The translations under genes and the position numbers were made by a program. Of a DNA stretch of 64,000 nucleotides, positions 51,319 to 58,902 are shown piece after piece (position 1 is the first letter of the stretch; each line of letters opens with the position of its first letter). The stretch comes from an uncultured Prevotellaceae bacterium. Lineage in GTDB: Bacteria; Bacteroidota; Bacteroidia; Bacteroidales; Bacteroidaceae. The notes under the pieces are model-generated. The model searched no databases and had not been told where the DNA came from. It saw only the letters and a list, made by a program, of their open reading frames with translations. The stretch covers positions 1-64,000 of the forward strand of contig CALBJW010000148.1 in the NCBI GenBank assembly GCA_937893145.1, in the 5' to 3' direction.

Positions 51319-52419
51319 TTACTTGAAGAGTTCGTCGAGGTATGTGTAGAAGGCTGGGTCCTCACCTATGATGGTCTTGACGATGTTGCCTTGTGGGTCG
51401 ATGACGATCTTGGTTGGGAAACCTTCGATGGCGTACTTGGTTGGAACATCTGAGGTGCGTGGACAATAGACGTGCTTCCAAGGGAGTTCGTTCTTCTCTA
51501 CGGCTGCCTTCCACTTGTCTTCTGTGTCGTTGCAATCAACACCGAGGATTTCGAGTTTATCTGAATACTTAGCATAGTACTTCTTCATCTCTGGGAATCC
51601 CTTGATGCACCATCCGCACCAGCTGCCCCAGAAGTCGAGGATGAGATACTTGCCACGAAGACTTGAGAGGGCGAGGTCATTGCCGTTGAGATCCTTGAGT
51701 GTGAAGTCTGGTGCTGCACAACCAGCAGCTACTGCCTTAGCAGCTTCTTTGCGTGCGTTTTCCTTGTCGATACGTGCCTGAATGGCTGTGATGACATTAG
51801 AGAAAACACCGTTCTTCACTTCTGGAGTGAGGAGTGCCATTGCCTCTTCTGCGTTTTCAATCTTTGGGAGGAGTGAAGCACTAACATTGCTGCCTGGATT
51901 TTCCTTGATGTAGTTAGCATTAGCGTTCATGAGTTGGTCTGCAAGGGCATTGTACTCAGGAAGGATAGCACTCTGGAGAGAGTCACGGTTTGCACCTTCT
52001 TGTACCTTCTTCGAGAAGTCGCTTGAGAGTTCTGTCATCTTGTTCTGGATAGGGTCAGTGATAGCTTCGAGTTTGCCGAGTTCAGCGTAGAAGTTGCTAC
52101 CACCCCATTTTGCAGACTGTGATGTGCCTGTGAGAGTTCCCTTTTCGCCAGGAACGAGGAAGAACTGAATGCGTGCAGGACCTTCAGCACCCTTCATGGT
52201 CATCATTGCCATGGCAGCCTTGTCGCCTGTGTAGTTGTAAGTGAACTTACCTTTCTTAGCGATTACTGTTTCTGTCTTTTCTACAGAAGTCATTTCGCTA
52301 TTTACAATCATAATCTGAACGGTGTCGTTCTTGAGATCACTGATTTTTGCAGAGATAGTCTGTGCGTTGCTTGCGAGAGCAAAGGCTGTGCAAGCGAGTG
52401 TGAGGATAGTCTTTTTCAT
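51319..52419 (-). CDS. Exported TlpA/ResA-like thiol-disulfide oxidoreductase with DUF4369-like N-terminus
   Basis: 366 residues with a signal peptide (ILTLACTAFALASNAQ). Residues about 20-220 are the DUF4369-like beta domain and helical linker common in Bacteroidota. Residues about 235-366 are a thioredoxin fold: CAAPDFTLKDLNGNDLALSSLRGKYLILDFWGSWCGWC with the CGWC redox pair, ILGVDCNDTEDKWKAAVEKNELPW, and the cis-Pro in IEGFPTKIVIDPQG. It acts in the periplasm on disulfides or cytochrome maturation (family knowledge). Single gene. Confidence 0.92.
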   Translation of the reverse strand: MKKTILTLACTAFALASNAQTISAKISDLKNDTVQIMIVNSEMTSVEKTETVIAKKGKFTYNYTGDKAAMAMMTMKGAEGPARIQFFLVPGEKGTLTGTSQSAKWGGSNFYAELGKLEAITDPIQNKMTELSSDFSKKVQEGANRDSLQSAILPEYNALADQLMNANANYIKENPGSNVSASLLPKIENAEEAMALLTPEVKNGVFSNVITAIQARIDKENARKEAAKAVAAGCAAPDFTLKDLNGNDLALSSLRGKYLILDFWGSWCGWCIKGFPEMKKYYAKYSDKLEILGVDCNDTEDKWKAAVEKNELPWKHVYCPRTSDVPTKYAIEGFPTKIVIDPQGNIVKTIIGEDPAFYTYLDELFK

Positions 52420-52459
52420 TTAAGTGTTTATATGTTTAAGTGTTTATATGTTTACGGGG

Positions 52460-53377
52460 TTATTTTTTCACTATCTCCCTGTGTTGGCTGCGAGCATATT
52501 CCTTGTTTGCCTTGAGGATGGCATCGCGAGTGGAGGGGGAGAAGTAGGTGTCTTGGAATCGCTCCCAGATGTACTGCACGGCAAGTGGAGAAGGATGAAT
52601 CATGTCGTCGGCATAGAAGCGGTAGTCGCGAAGTTCATCGAGCATGATTTCGTAGGATGGAAAATAAGTGCATTTACGATGTACGATGTACGATGTACCA
52701 TTTACTGATTTACCATCTACCATTTGGACTGGCGCTTGGGGTGCTAAACTATCCACCGCTTCGAGGAGTATGCCCTTACTTATATTATTAATATGGTAGC
52801 CATCTCGCTTGTGGCGAATAGGACTGACCGTAAGGATGATACGAAGTTTGGGGTTGATGCTCTGGAGCAGTTGGATGAGCATCTGCCATTGGTCCACGAT
52901 GTCGTAGGCAGAAAGGCGTTCGCGAGTGAAGAGCGAGTCGAGTTGCTTATGGCAATTTGCCACGAGCATACCGTTCTCCTTCAGTCGGTAGATGATGGCT
53001 GTGCCGAAGGTGATGATAAGCACATCGCACGAACGGAGATAGTCGGAAGCGAGAAGAGTCTGAGCGTTGATGTTGGCTTGCAGTTCCTCCTTTGAAGAAG
53101 CAGAGAACTTGCTGTGGTGCATCCACGAATGCCAGATGCCTTGCTGGTCCTCAAACACTTCGGTACATTCCTTCTCGCTGATGCAACGAAGCAACATGGC
53201 TGCGATGGAAGCAGGGTTGTAGAGTGTGCCGAAAGGGTTGACAAGAGCATCGAAACCACCTCGCACAAACTGCTGACCTACCTCGTCTGCGAAGCACGAG
53301 CCGAGTAGCATGACCTTGTCCGTGTGCTGTATTTGCCAAGTGGACTTTGGAATATCGACCTTTGTTTGTAAGTTCAT
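52460..53377 (-). CDS. GSCFA domain protein
   Basis: 305 residues from the ATG at 53377 (MNLQTKVDIPKSTW); an earlier ATG at 53395 lies within the -7 element. The eponymous motif is in MLLGSCFADEVGQQFVRGGFDALVNPFGTLYNP. VLIITFGTAIIYRL, TVSPIRHKRDGYHINNISKGILLEAVDSL, YFPSYEIMLDELRDYRFYADDMIHPSPLAVQYIWERF complete the family pattern, which resembles SGNH hydrolases. Around residues 218-240 (MVDGKSVNGTSYIVHRKC) an insertion coincides with ACGATGTACGATGTACC-type simple repeats in the DNA. Function in Bacteroidota is uncharacterised; esterase or acyl transfer is possible. Confidence 0.88.
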   Translation of the reverse strand: MNLQTKVDIPKSTWQIQHTDKVMLLGSCFADEVGQQFVRGGFDALVNPFGTLYNPASIAAMLLRCISEKECTEVFEDQQGIWHSWMHHSKFSASSKEELQANINAQTLLASDYLRSCDVLIITFGTAIIYRLKENGMLVANCHKQLDSLFTRERLSAYDIVDQWQMLIQLLQSINPKLRIILTVSPIRHKRDGYHINNISKGILLEAVDSLAPQAPVQMVDGKSVNGTSYIVHRKCTYFPSYEIMLDELRDYRFYADDMIHPSPLAVQYIWERFQDTYFSPSTRDAILKANKEYARSQHREIVKK

Positions 53378-53392
53378 GTCATTAATTTTCTG

Positions 53393-53400
53393 CAAAAATA
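53393..53400 (-). promoter_or_regulatory. -7 element for the GSCFA gene
   Basis: TATTTTTG on the minus strand, 15 bases before the ATG at 53377. It overlaps the in-frame ATG at 53395, which decides the start. Confidence 0.5.
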
Positions 53401-53409
53401 GGAAATTTT

Positions 53410-53531
53410 AGTGAAGAGTGAAGAGTGAAGAGTGAAGAATTTGCTTCCGCAAGAGTATTTTCATGAAGTTTATGCACTAAAAAAGCCTCTCCGGTAGGAA
53501 ATTCTTCACTCTTCACTCTTCACTCTTCACT
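53410..53531. repeat. 33-bp perfect inverted repeat of GTGAAGA heptamers
   Basis: Each arm (53410-53442 and 53499-53531) holds four tandem AGTGAAG units and ends in AATTT/AAATT; the spacer is 56 bases. It fills the space between the divergent GSCFA and gpmI promoters. It could extrude a cruciform or form a strong RNA hairpin if transcribed. Confidence 0.85.
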
Positions 53532-53540
53532 TTTTTTCAC

Positions 53541-53548
53541 TAACTTTG
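53541..53548 (+). promoter_or_regulatory. -7 element for gpmI
   Basis: TAACTTTG next to the right arm of the inverted repeat; the leader to the ATG at 53667 is about 110 bases and contains a GC-rich hairpin. Confidence 0.6.
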
Positions 53549-53618
53549 CACCAAATTTATAAATAATAACAATTTAACCCCTTTTTCCACCCAAGGGACA
53601 TACCGTCCTCGTGCCGGT

Positions 53619-53660
53619 ATCTACTTCCCTCCATAACAGGAAGGGACAGGGGGTGGGTTT
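53619..53660. repeat. GC-rich dispersed hairpin, copy 8, in the gpmI leader
   Basis: GTATCTACTTCCCTCCATAA then CAGGAAGGGACAGGGGGTGGG, ending 7 bases before the gpmI ATG, where a ribosome would bind. Closest relative: 10715-10758. Confidence 0.7.
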
Positions 53661-53666
53661 TCAATT

Positions 53667-55187
53667 ATGGCAAAGAAAGCACTTCTTATGATTCTCGATG
53701 GTTGGGGAATCGGCGATAAGGGTAAGGGCGATGTTATCTATCAGACTCCTACACCTTACATGGATTATCTTAATGCAAACTACCCAAATTCGTATGTCCT
53801 CACTTGTGGTGAGAATGTAGGTCTTCCAGACGGACAGATGGGTAACTCAGAGGTAGGTCACTTGAACATCGGTGCAGGCCGTATCGTATATCAGGACCTC
53901 GTTAAGATTAATAAGGCTTGTGCTGATGGTTCTATCCTCAAGAACCCAGAAATCGTTTCTGCTTACAGCTATGCAAAGGAAAACGGCAAGAGCGTTCACT
54001 TGATGGGTCTTACTTCAACAGGTGGTGTACACTCAAGCTTCGATCATATCCTCAAGCTCGTTGACATCTCAAAGGAATATGGCATTGAGAATACATTCGT
54101 TCACTGTTTCATGGATGGTCGTGACACAGACCCTAAGAGTGGTAAGGGCTTCATCGCAGACCTCCAGAAGCACATCGACGAGGTAGGTGTTGGTGCTATC
54201 GCAAGCATCGTAGGTCGTTTCTATGCAATGGACCGCGATAAGCGTTGGGAACGTGTTAAGGTAGCTTACGACCTCCTCATCAATGGTGAAGGAAAGCAGG
54301 CTACTGACATGGTTCAGGCTATGCAGGAAAGCTACGACAATGATGTTACAGACGAATTCATCCTCCCAATCAATAACTCTTCTGTTGATGGTACTATCAA
54401 GGAAGGTGATGTTGTCATCTTCTTCAACTACCGCAACGACCGTGCTAAGGAGCTCACTATCGTACTCACTCAGCAGGACATGGAAGAGCAGGGCATGAAG
54501 ACTATCCCAGGCCTCCAGTACTACTGTATGACTCCATACGATGCAAGCTTCACTGGTGTTCATATCCTCTTCCCTAAGGAGAACGTAGAGAACACACTCG
54601 GTGAATACATCGCATCGAAGGGTCTCAAGCAGCTCCACACAGCAGAGACAGAGAAGTACGCACACGTTACATTCTTCTTCAATGGTGGTCGTGAGACTCC
54701 ATACGAAGGTGAGGACCGTATCCTCGTTGCCTCTCCAAAGGTTGCTACATACGACCTCAAGCCTGAGATGTCGGCTTACGAAGTAAAGGACAAGCTCGTT
54801 GAGGCTATCAAGACAGAGAAGTACGACTGGATTGTTGTTAACTTCGCTAATGGTGACATGGTTGGTCACACAGGTATCTACGAAGCAATCGAGAAGGCAG
54901 TAGTTGCTGTTGATGAGTGTGTGAAGGAAGTAGTAGAGACTGCTAAGGCTGCTGACTACGAAACTATCATCATCGCAGACCATGGTAATGCTGACAACGC
55001 TCTCAATGCTGATGGTACTCCAAATACAGCTCACTCACTCAACCCTGTTCCATTCATCTACGTTACAGAGAACAAGAACGCAAAGGTTGAAGCAGGTGTT
55101 CTTGCTGACGTTGCTCCATCTATCCTCCACATCATGGGACTTGAGCAGCCAGCAGAGATGACTGGTAAGTGCCTCATTCAGGACTAA
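53667..55187 (+). CDS. gpmI: Cofactor-independent phosphoglycerate mutase
   Basis: 506 residues. [24 protein letters not shown] carries the first metal ligand Asp, and [21 protein letters not shown] the nucleophilic Ser of the phosphatase domain. [15 protein letters not shown] and [19 protein letters not shown] belong to the transferase domain. [14 protein letters not shown] and [13 protein letters not shown] with [13 protein letters not shown] supply the remaining Mn2+ ligands. It interconverts 3- and 2-phosphoglycerate in glycolysis. Codon use is that of a highly expressed gene. A strong terminator follows. Confidence 0.97.
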   Translation: MAKKALLMILDGWGIGDKGKGDVIYQTPTPYMDYLNANYPNSYVLTCGENVGLPDGQMGNSEVGHLNIGAGRIVYQDLVKINKACADGSILKNPEIVSAYSYAKENGKSVHLMGLTSTGGVHSSFDHILKLVDISKEYGIENTFVHCFMDGRDTDPKSGKGFIADLQKHIDEVGVGAIASIVGRFYAMDRDKRWERVKVAYDLLINGEGKQATDMVQAMQESYDNDVTDEFILPINNSSVDGTIKEGDVVIFFNYRNDRAKELTIVLTQQDMEEQGMKTIPGLQYYCMTPYDASFTGVHILFPKENVENTLGEYIASKGLKQLHTAETEKYAHVTFFFNGGRETPYEGEDRILVASPKVATYDLKPEMSAYEVKDKLVEAIKTEKYDWIVVNFANGDMVGHTGIYEAIEKAVVAVDECVKEVVETAKAADYETIIIADHGNADNALNADGTPNTAHSLNPVPFIYVTENKNAKVEAGVLADVAPSILHIMGLEQPAEMTGKCLIQD

Positions 55188-55214
55188 GCTTCAGTTTTTA
55201 CCCTTCGATAATAG

Positions 55215-55254
55215 AAAAGAATGCAAAAAAATCATTTTTTTGCATTCTTTTTTT
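55215..55254 (+). terminator. Terminator of gpmI
   Basis: 17-bp stem AAAAGAATGCAAAAAAA / TTTTTTTGCATTCTTTT with a 3-base loop and a T run. Confidence 0.85.
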
Positions 55255-55287
55255 GTACATGTATCAAAATTTGGTACAATACCCCCG

Positions 55288-55312
55288 TAACTTTGCAACG
55301 TCAAAAGAAAAA
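55288..55312 (+). promoter_or_regulatory. -7 element and conserved start region of the 86-residue gene
   Basis: TAACTTTG (55288-55295) continuing as CAACGTCAAAAGAAAAA. Nearly the same string, TAACTTTGCATCGTCAAAAG, starts the next transcript at 55679. The shared part extends beyond the -7 element into the transcribed leader. Confidence 0.6.
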
Positions 55313-55339
55313 TAGAAACCAATTTAAATAAAAAAGAAT

Positions 55340-55600
55340 ATGGAAAAGGTTTATCGTGAAGTCCTCTCACAGAAGGACATTGAAATGAAGCAAAGCTTTA
55401 TGGAGTGTGTTGCAGAAGTATTCTCAGCAGTTATTGAAGAGGAAGTTACACCACAGCAGGCAGCATGCGTACTTAATGTCATCATGTCGTTGCTGTTAGT
55501 AGTTTTCCCGGTAAATGTACCAATCATTCTTCGACTCATCTGTATGGTGTGGCTCGGTGCGAGTGTTTATGCTTTAAGAAGTACAGAACAGAAGAAATAA
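55340..55600 (+). CDS. Small membrane protein, unknown
   Basis: 86 residues: a charged N-terminal half (MEKVYREVLSQKDIEMKQSFMECVAEVFSAVIEEE) and two short hydrophobic segments (AACVLNVIMSLLLVVFPVN and VPIILRLICMVWLGASVYAL), ending RSTEQKK. It has its own promoter and a clear terminator, which supports it being a real gene. I do not recognise the family. The leader shares sequence with that of the downstream Arg/Gly-rich protein, so the two may be co-regulated. Confidence 0.65.
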   Translation: MEKVYREVLSQKDIEMKQSFMECVAEVFSAVIEEEVTPQQAACVLNVIMSLLLVVFPVNVPIILRLICMVWLGASVYALRSTEQKK

Positions 55601-55630
55601 AATACCAACTCTATTAATTATAGGGAAAAT

Positions 55631-55674
55631 CCCCTCGCAAATAGGTAAACAACCTTAGCGAGGGGATGTTTTTT
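55631..55674 (+). terminator. Terminator of the 86-residue gene
   Basis: CCCCTCGC (55631-55638) / GCGAGGGG (55658-55665) followed by a T-rich run, just before the next promoter. Confidence 0.8.
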
Positions 55675-55678
55675 GTTG

Positions 55679-55703
55679 TAACTTTGCATCGTCAAAAGAA
55701 AAA
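55679..55703 (+). promoter_or_regulatory. -7 element and conserved start region of the Arg/Gly-rich protein gene
   Basis: TAACTTTG (55679-55686) then CATCGTCAAAAGAAAAA, matching the start region at 55288. Confidence 0.6.
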
Positions 55704-55772
55704 ACTGACAAATTAACATAGAACAATAACCAATCTATAGGGCGCAATCCCATAGACCAAACTGAAAACAAT

Positions 55773-56795
55773 ATGAAGGCAGTTAAGACTTTTATCGTTA
55801 GCATGATGCTTCTTGTTAGCACTTCAGCAATTGCTCAGCCAATGAGCTACGATGCAATGCGCAATAATGCACGTTTCCTCACAGACCGTATGGCATACAC
55901 ACTCGGTATCTCATCGCTCGCAATCATAGATGACCTTTATCGTATCAACTTCGACTACATCTACGGCATCAATGATTATCTCGATGACATCGCCCTCGGT
56001 TATCGCTATGATGACTACTTGGCAATCTGTGCAGAGCGTGACTATGCACTTCAGATGCTTCTTGGCAATGCTATCTGGGCTCGCCTTATGGGTTATGATT
56101 ACTTCTATCGTCCAGTATTCTTCCACAATCACAGATGGCACTTCGGCATATACGACTACTTCGATCGTGGTCACTGGTACTACAGCGCTCCTCGCTACTA
56201 CCATGAATATCGTGGAGGTCACTTCTTCGGACGTATGCAGCCTAATCGCGGTATTGGTGTGAGAGGTCCTGGTATGAGCGGTCATCGTGGTGGTCCTGAT
56301 AGACCAAACAGCTATCGTGGCGGCAACAACCGTGGCAGTTACGACAGAGGTCCTGCAGATCGTGGCAATAATGGCGGTTACGACAACAATCGTGGTGGCA
56401 ACCGTGGTTCAGCTGAGCGTGGCGGAAATGTAGATCGTGGAAATGTGGATCGCGGTAACGTAGAACGTGGCAATGCAGATCGTGGTAATGTAGAACGTGG
56501 TAATGCAGATCGTGGTGGTTCGTATGGCAGTGGTTCTTACGGCGGTCGCACAGAGAGCAATGTTCGTAGTTCATCACGCGGCGGTTCTTACGGCGGCTCG
56601 ATGGGTGGTGGCTCACGCAGCAGCAGTAGCTCATCACGCACCAGCACTCCTACACGCAGCAGTTCGTACGGCAGTGGTTCATCTTCATCATCACGCGGTG
56701 GTTCATACGGCGGATCAGTAGGTGGAGGTTCACGCTCTGGTGGCTCGGTAGGTGGTTCTGCAGGCGGTCATGGTGGTCACGGTGGCAGAAGATAA
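55773..56795 (+). CDS. Exported Arg/Gly/Ser-rich repeat protein
   Basis: 340 residues. Signal peptide (MLLVSTSAIAQ), then a Tyr/Asp-rich ordered-looking domain at about 25-155 (RFLTDRMAYTLGISSLAIIDDLYRINFDYIYG, WHFGIYDYFDRGHWYYSAPRYYHEYRGG). The rest is low complexity: RGG and DRG motifs, a run of six NVDRG/NVERG/NADRG pentapeptides at about 220-250, then Gly/Ser-rich SYGGS repeats ending GGHGGHGGRR. The tail is strongly basic and flexible. I know no function; binding of nucleic acid, polyanion or cell-wall polymers would suit the composition. Pentapeptide copies make slipped-strand length variation likely. Confidence 0.75.
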   Translation: MKAVKTFIVSMMLLVSTSAIAQPMSYDAMRNNARFLTDRMAYTLGISSLAIIDDLYRINFDYIYGINDYLDDIALGYRYDDYLAICAERDYALQMLLGNAIWARLMGYDYFYRPVFFHNHRWHFGIYDYFDRGHWYYSAPRYYHEYRGGHFFGRMQPNRGIGVRGPGMSGHRGGPDRPNSYRGGNNRGSYDRGPADRGNNGGYDNNRGGNRGSAERGGNVDRGNVDRGNVERGNADRGNVERGNADRGGSYGSGSYGGRTESNVRSSSRGGSYGGSMGGGSRSSSSSSRTSTPTRSSSYGSGSSSSSRGGSYGGSVGGGSRSGGSVGGSAGGHGGHGGRR

Positions 56796-56873
56796 TAGAA
56801 CCTCAGAAAATGTAGTTGACATAACTCTCTTTCTACTATATATTTTTTGAACACTTTAATTTTATTGGTTCAC

Positions 56874-56909
56874 AAGGGCGGTTTTTCGTGAGAAAGACCG
56901 TTCTTTTTT
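56874..56909 (+). terminator. Terminator of the Arg/Gly-rich protein gene
   Basis: GCGGTTTTTC / GAAAGACCGT imperfect stem, GTGA loop, TTCTTTTTT tail. Confidence 0.7.
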
Positions 56910-56910
56910 G

Positions 56911-57045
56911 TAATTCATAATTTGTAATTCATAAATCATAATTATAAGTTGAGAGATAACATTTTGGATTCGTCATCAACAATATCCAACTAATATGCCA
57001 CCCTCTCAAAAAAATATGAATTATGAATTATGAATTATGAATTAA
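56911..57045. repeat. AATTCATAATT palindromic element before argS
   Basis: TAATTCATAATTTGTAATTC on the left and repeated ATGAATT units (three tandem copies near 57016-57045) on the right are complementary, with GAGAG/CTCTC pairing inside. Similar in composition to the element before leuS. Confidence 0.6.
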
Positions 57046-57051
57046 AATCAC

Positions 57052-57074
57052 TACCTTTGCACAAAATTTGTGCA
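57052..57074 (+). promoter_or_regulatory. argS -7 element with overlapping palindrome
   Basis: TACCTTTG (57052-57059) runs into the 17-base palindrome TGCACAAAATTTGTGCA (57058-57074), which would span the transcription start. It could be an operator or chance. Confidence 0.5.
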
Positions 57075-57081
57075 CATTATT

Positions 57082-58902
57082 ATGACTATTGAAGAAAAAA
57101 TTATAGCAGGTGTACAGGCTGCAGTAAAGGCTCTGTACGATGTGGAGGCTGACCAGAAGCAGGTTCAGCTTCAGAAAACTAAGGCAGAATTTGAAGGCCA
57201 TCTCACAGTTGTTGTGTTCCCATTCGTTAAGGCTGCTCGCAAGAGCCCTGAACAGGCTGGTGCTGAGATAGGTCAGTATCTCGTTGATAACCTTAGTGAT
57301 GTTGTCACTAAGTTCAATGTGGTTAAGGGATTCCTTAACCTCGTCATCAGCGATGCTCCATGGATTACTCTTCTCAACAAGATTAACGCAGACGAGAAGT
57401 TCGGTTTCACTCCTGTGACAGAAGAGAGTCCACTCGTAATGATTGAGTACTCTTCTCCAAATACAAACAAACCACTCCATCTTGGACACGTTCGTAATAA
57501 CCTCCTCGGTTCGGCACTCGCACGCATCATCGAGGCAAATGGAAATAAGGTTGTCAAGACAAATATTGTCAACGACCGTGGTATCCACATCTGTAAGTCT
57601 ATGCTCGCTTGGCTCAAGTATGGTAATGGTGAGACTCCAGAGTCATCAGGCAAGAAGGGCGACCACCTCATCGGTGACTACTATGTAGCATTCGACAAGC
57701 ACTATCGTGAAGAGGTGAAGGAACTTAAGGCTAAGTTCATCGCTGACGGTATGGATGAAGAGGCTGCTGAAGCTAAGGCAAAAAACGAGTCTCCACTCAT
57801 CGTTGAGGCTCACGACATGCTCGTGAAGTGGGAACAGAACGACCCAGAGGTTCGTGGTCTTTGGAAGAAGATGAACGAATGGGTTTATGCTGGTTTCGAC
57901 GAGACATACAAGATGATGGGTGTAAGCTTCGACAAGATTTACTACGAATCAGAGACATACCTCGAAGGTAAAGATAAGGTGATGGAAGGTCTTGAGAAGG
58001 GCTTCTTCTATCGTCGTGAGGATGGTTCGGTATGGGCTAACCTCAATGTAGAGGGTCTTGATGAGAAGCTTCTTCTCCGTTCAGATGGCACATCAGTATA
58101 TATGACTCAGGATATTGGTACCGCAAAGCTCCGTTTCCAGGATTTCCCAATCGACAAGATGATTTATGTTGTGGGTAACGAGCAGAACTACCACTTCCAG
58201 GTTCTCTCTATCCTCCTCGACAAGCTCGGTTTCAAGTGGGGTAAGGACCTCGTACACTTCTCGTACGGTATGGTGGAACTTCCAAACGGTAAGATGAAGT
58301 CGCGCGAAGGAACTGTAGTTGATGCCGACGACCTCATGGCAGCAATGATTAACGATGCTTACTCAGCAAGTGCTGACAAGATGAAGAAGCTCGAAATGCC
58401 TGAAGAAGAGGCTCGTGAGGTTTCTCGCAAGGTGGGTCTTGGTGCGCTCAAGTACTTCATCCTCAAGGTGGATGCTCGTAAGAATATGCTCTTCAACCCA
58501 GAAGAGAGTATTGACTTCAACGGCAACACAGGTCCATTCATTCAATATACATACGCTCGTATCCAGAGCATCCTCCGCAAGGCTGCTGCTCAGGGCATCG
58601 AGATTCCTGCAGAACTCCCAACAAATATCTCTATTTCAACTAAGGAGACAGAACTCATCCAGAAGCTCAATCAGTTCTGCACAGCAGTTCGCCAGGCAGG
58701 TACAGACTATAACCCATCGACTATCTGTAACTACTGCTACGAACTCACAAAGGAATTCAATCAGTTCTATCACGACTTCACAATACTTGGTGAGGAGAAT
58801 GCAGAACTCAAGGCGTTCCGTCTCTCACTTGCAAAGGCAGTAGCGAAGGTTTCAGCCCTCGGTATGGGATTGCTCGGTATTGAAATGCCAGAAAGAATGT
58901 AA
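57082..58902 (+). CDS. argS: Arginyl-tRNA synthetase
   Basis: 606 residues from the ATG at 57082; a GTG four codons upstream lies in the palindrome at the promoter. An N-terminal additional domain (residues 1-110) is followed by the HIGH-type motif in SSPNTNKPLHLGHVRNNLLGSALARI, KTNIVNDRGIHICKSM, GMVELPNGKMKSREGTVVDADDL (KMSKS-like loop), and the C-terminal anticodon-binding DALR helices ending SALGMGLLGIEMPERM. It charges tRNA-Arg. Its stop overlaps the PBP4 start (TAATG). Confidence 0.97.
   Translation: MTIEEKIIAGVQAAVKALYDVEADQKQVQLQKTKAEFEGHLTVVVFPFVKAARKSPEQAGAEIGQYLVDNLSDVVTKFNVVKGFLNLVISDAPWITLLNKINADEKFGFTPVTEESPLVMIEYSSPNTNKPLHLGHVRNNLLGSALARIIEANGNKVVKTNIVNDRGIHICKSMLAWLKYGNGETPESSGKKGDHLIGDYYVAFDKHYREEVKELKAKFIADGMDEEAAEAKAKNESPLIVEAHDMLVKWEQNDPEVRGLWKKMNEWVYAGFDETYKMMGVSFDKIYYESETYLEGKDKVMEGLEKGFFYRREDGSVWANLNVEGLDEKLLLRSDGTSVYMTQDIGTAKLRFQDFPIDKMIYVVGNEQNYHFQVLSILLDKLGFKWGKDLVHFSYGMVELPNGKMKSREGTVVDADDLMAAMINDAYSASADKMKKLEMPEEEAREVSRKVGLGALKYFILKVDARKNMLFNPEESIDFNGNTGPFIQYTYARIQSILRKAAAQGIEIPAELPTNISISTKETELIQKLNQFCTAVRQAGTDYNPSTICNYCYELTKEFNQFYHDFTILGEENAELKAFRLSLAKAVAKVSALGMGLLGIEMPERM

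Noticed and set aside
53410..53531. Heptamer tandem repeats as a CRISPR or phase-variation tract
   Set aside because: There are only four units per arm in perfect inverted arrangement, outside coding sequence, with no unique spacers; treated as an inverted repeat.
54069..55034. 321-codon minus-strand frame opposite gpmI
   Set aside because: Shadow frame produced by strong codon bias in gpmI.
55773..56795. Short regular repeats that might suggest a CRISPR array
   Set aside because: They are in-frame codon repeats of a protein-coding gene (NVDRG pentapeptides, RGG/SYGG), without spacers.
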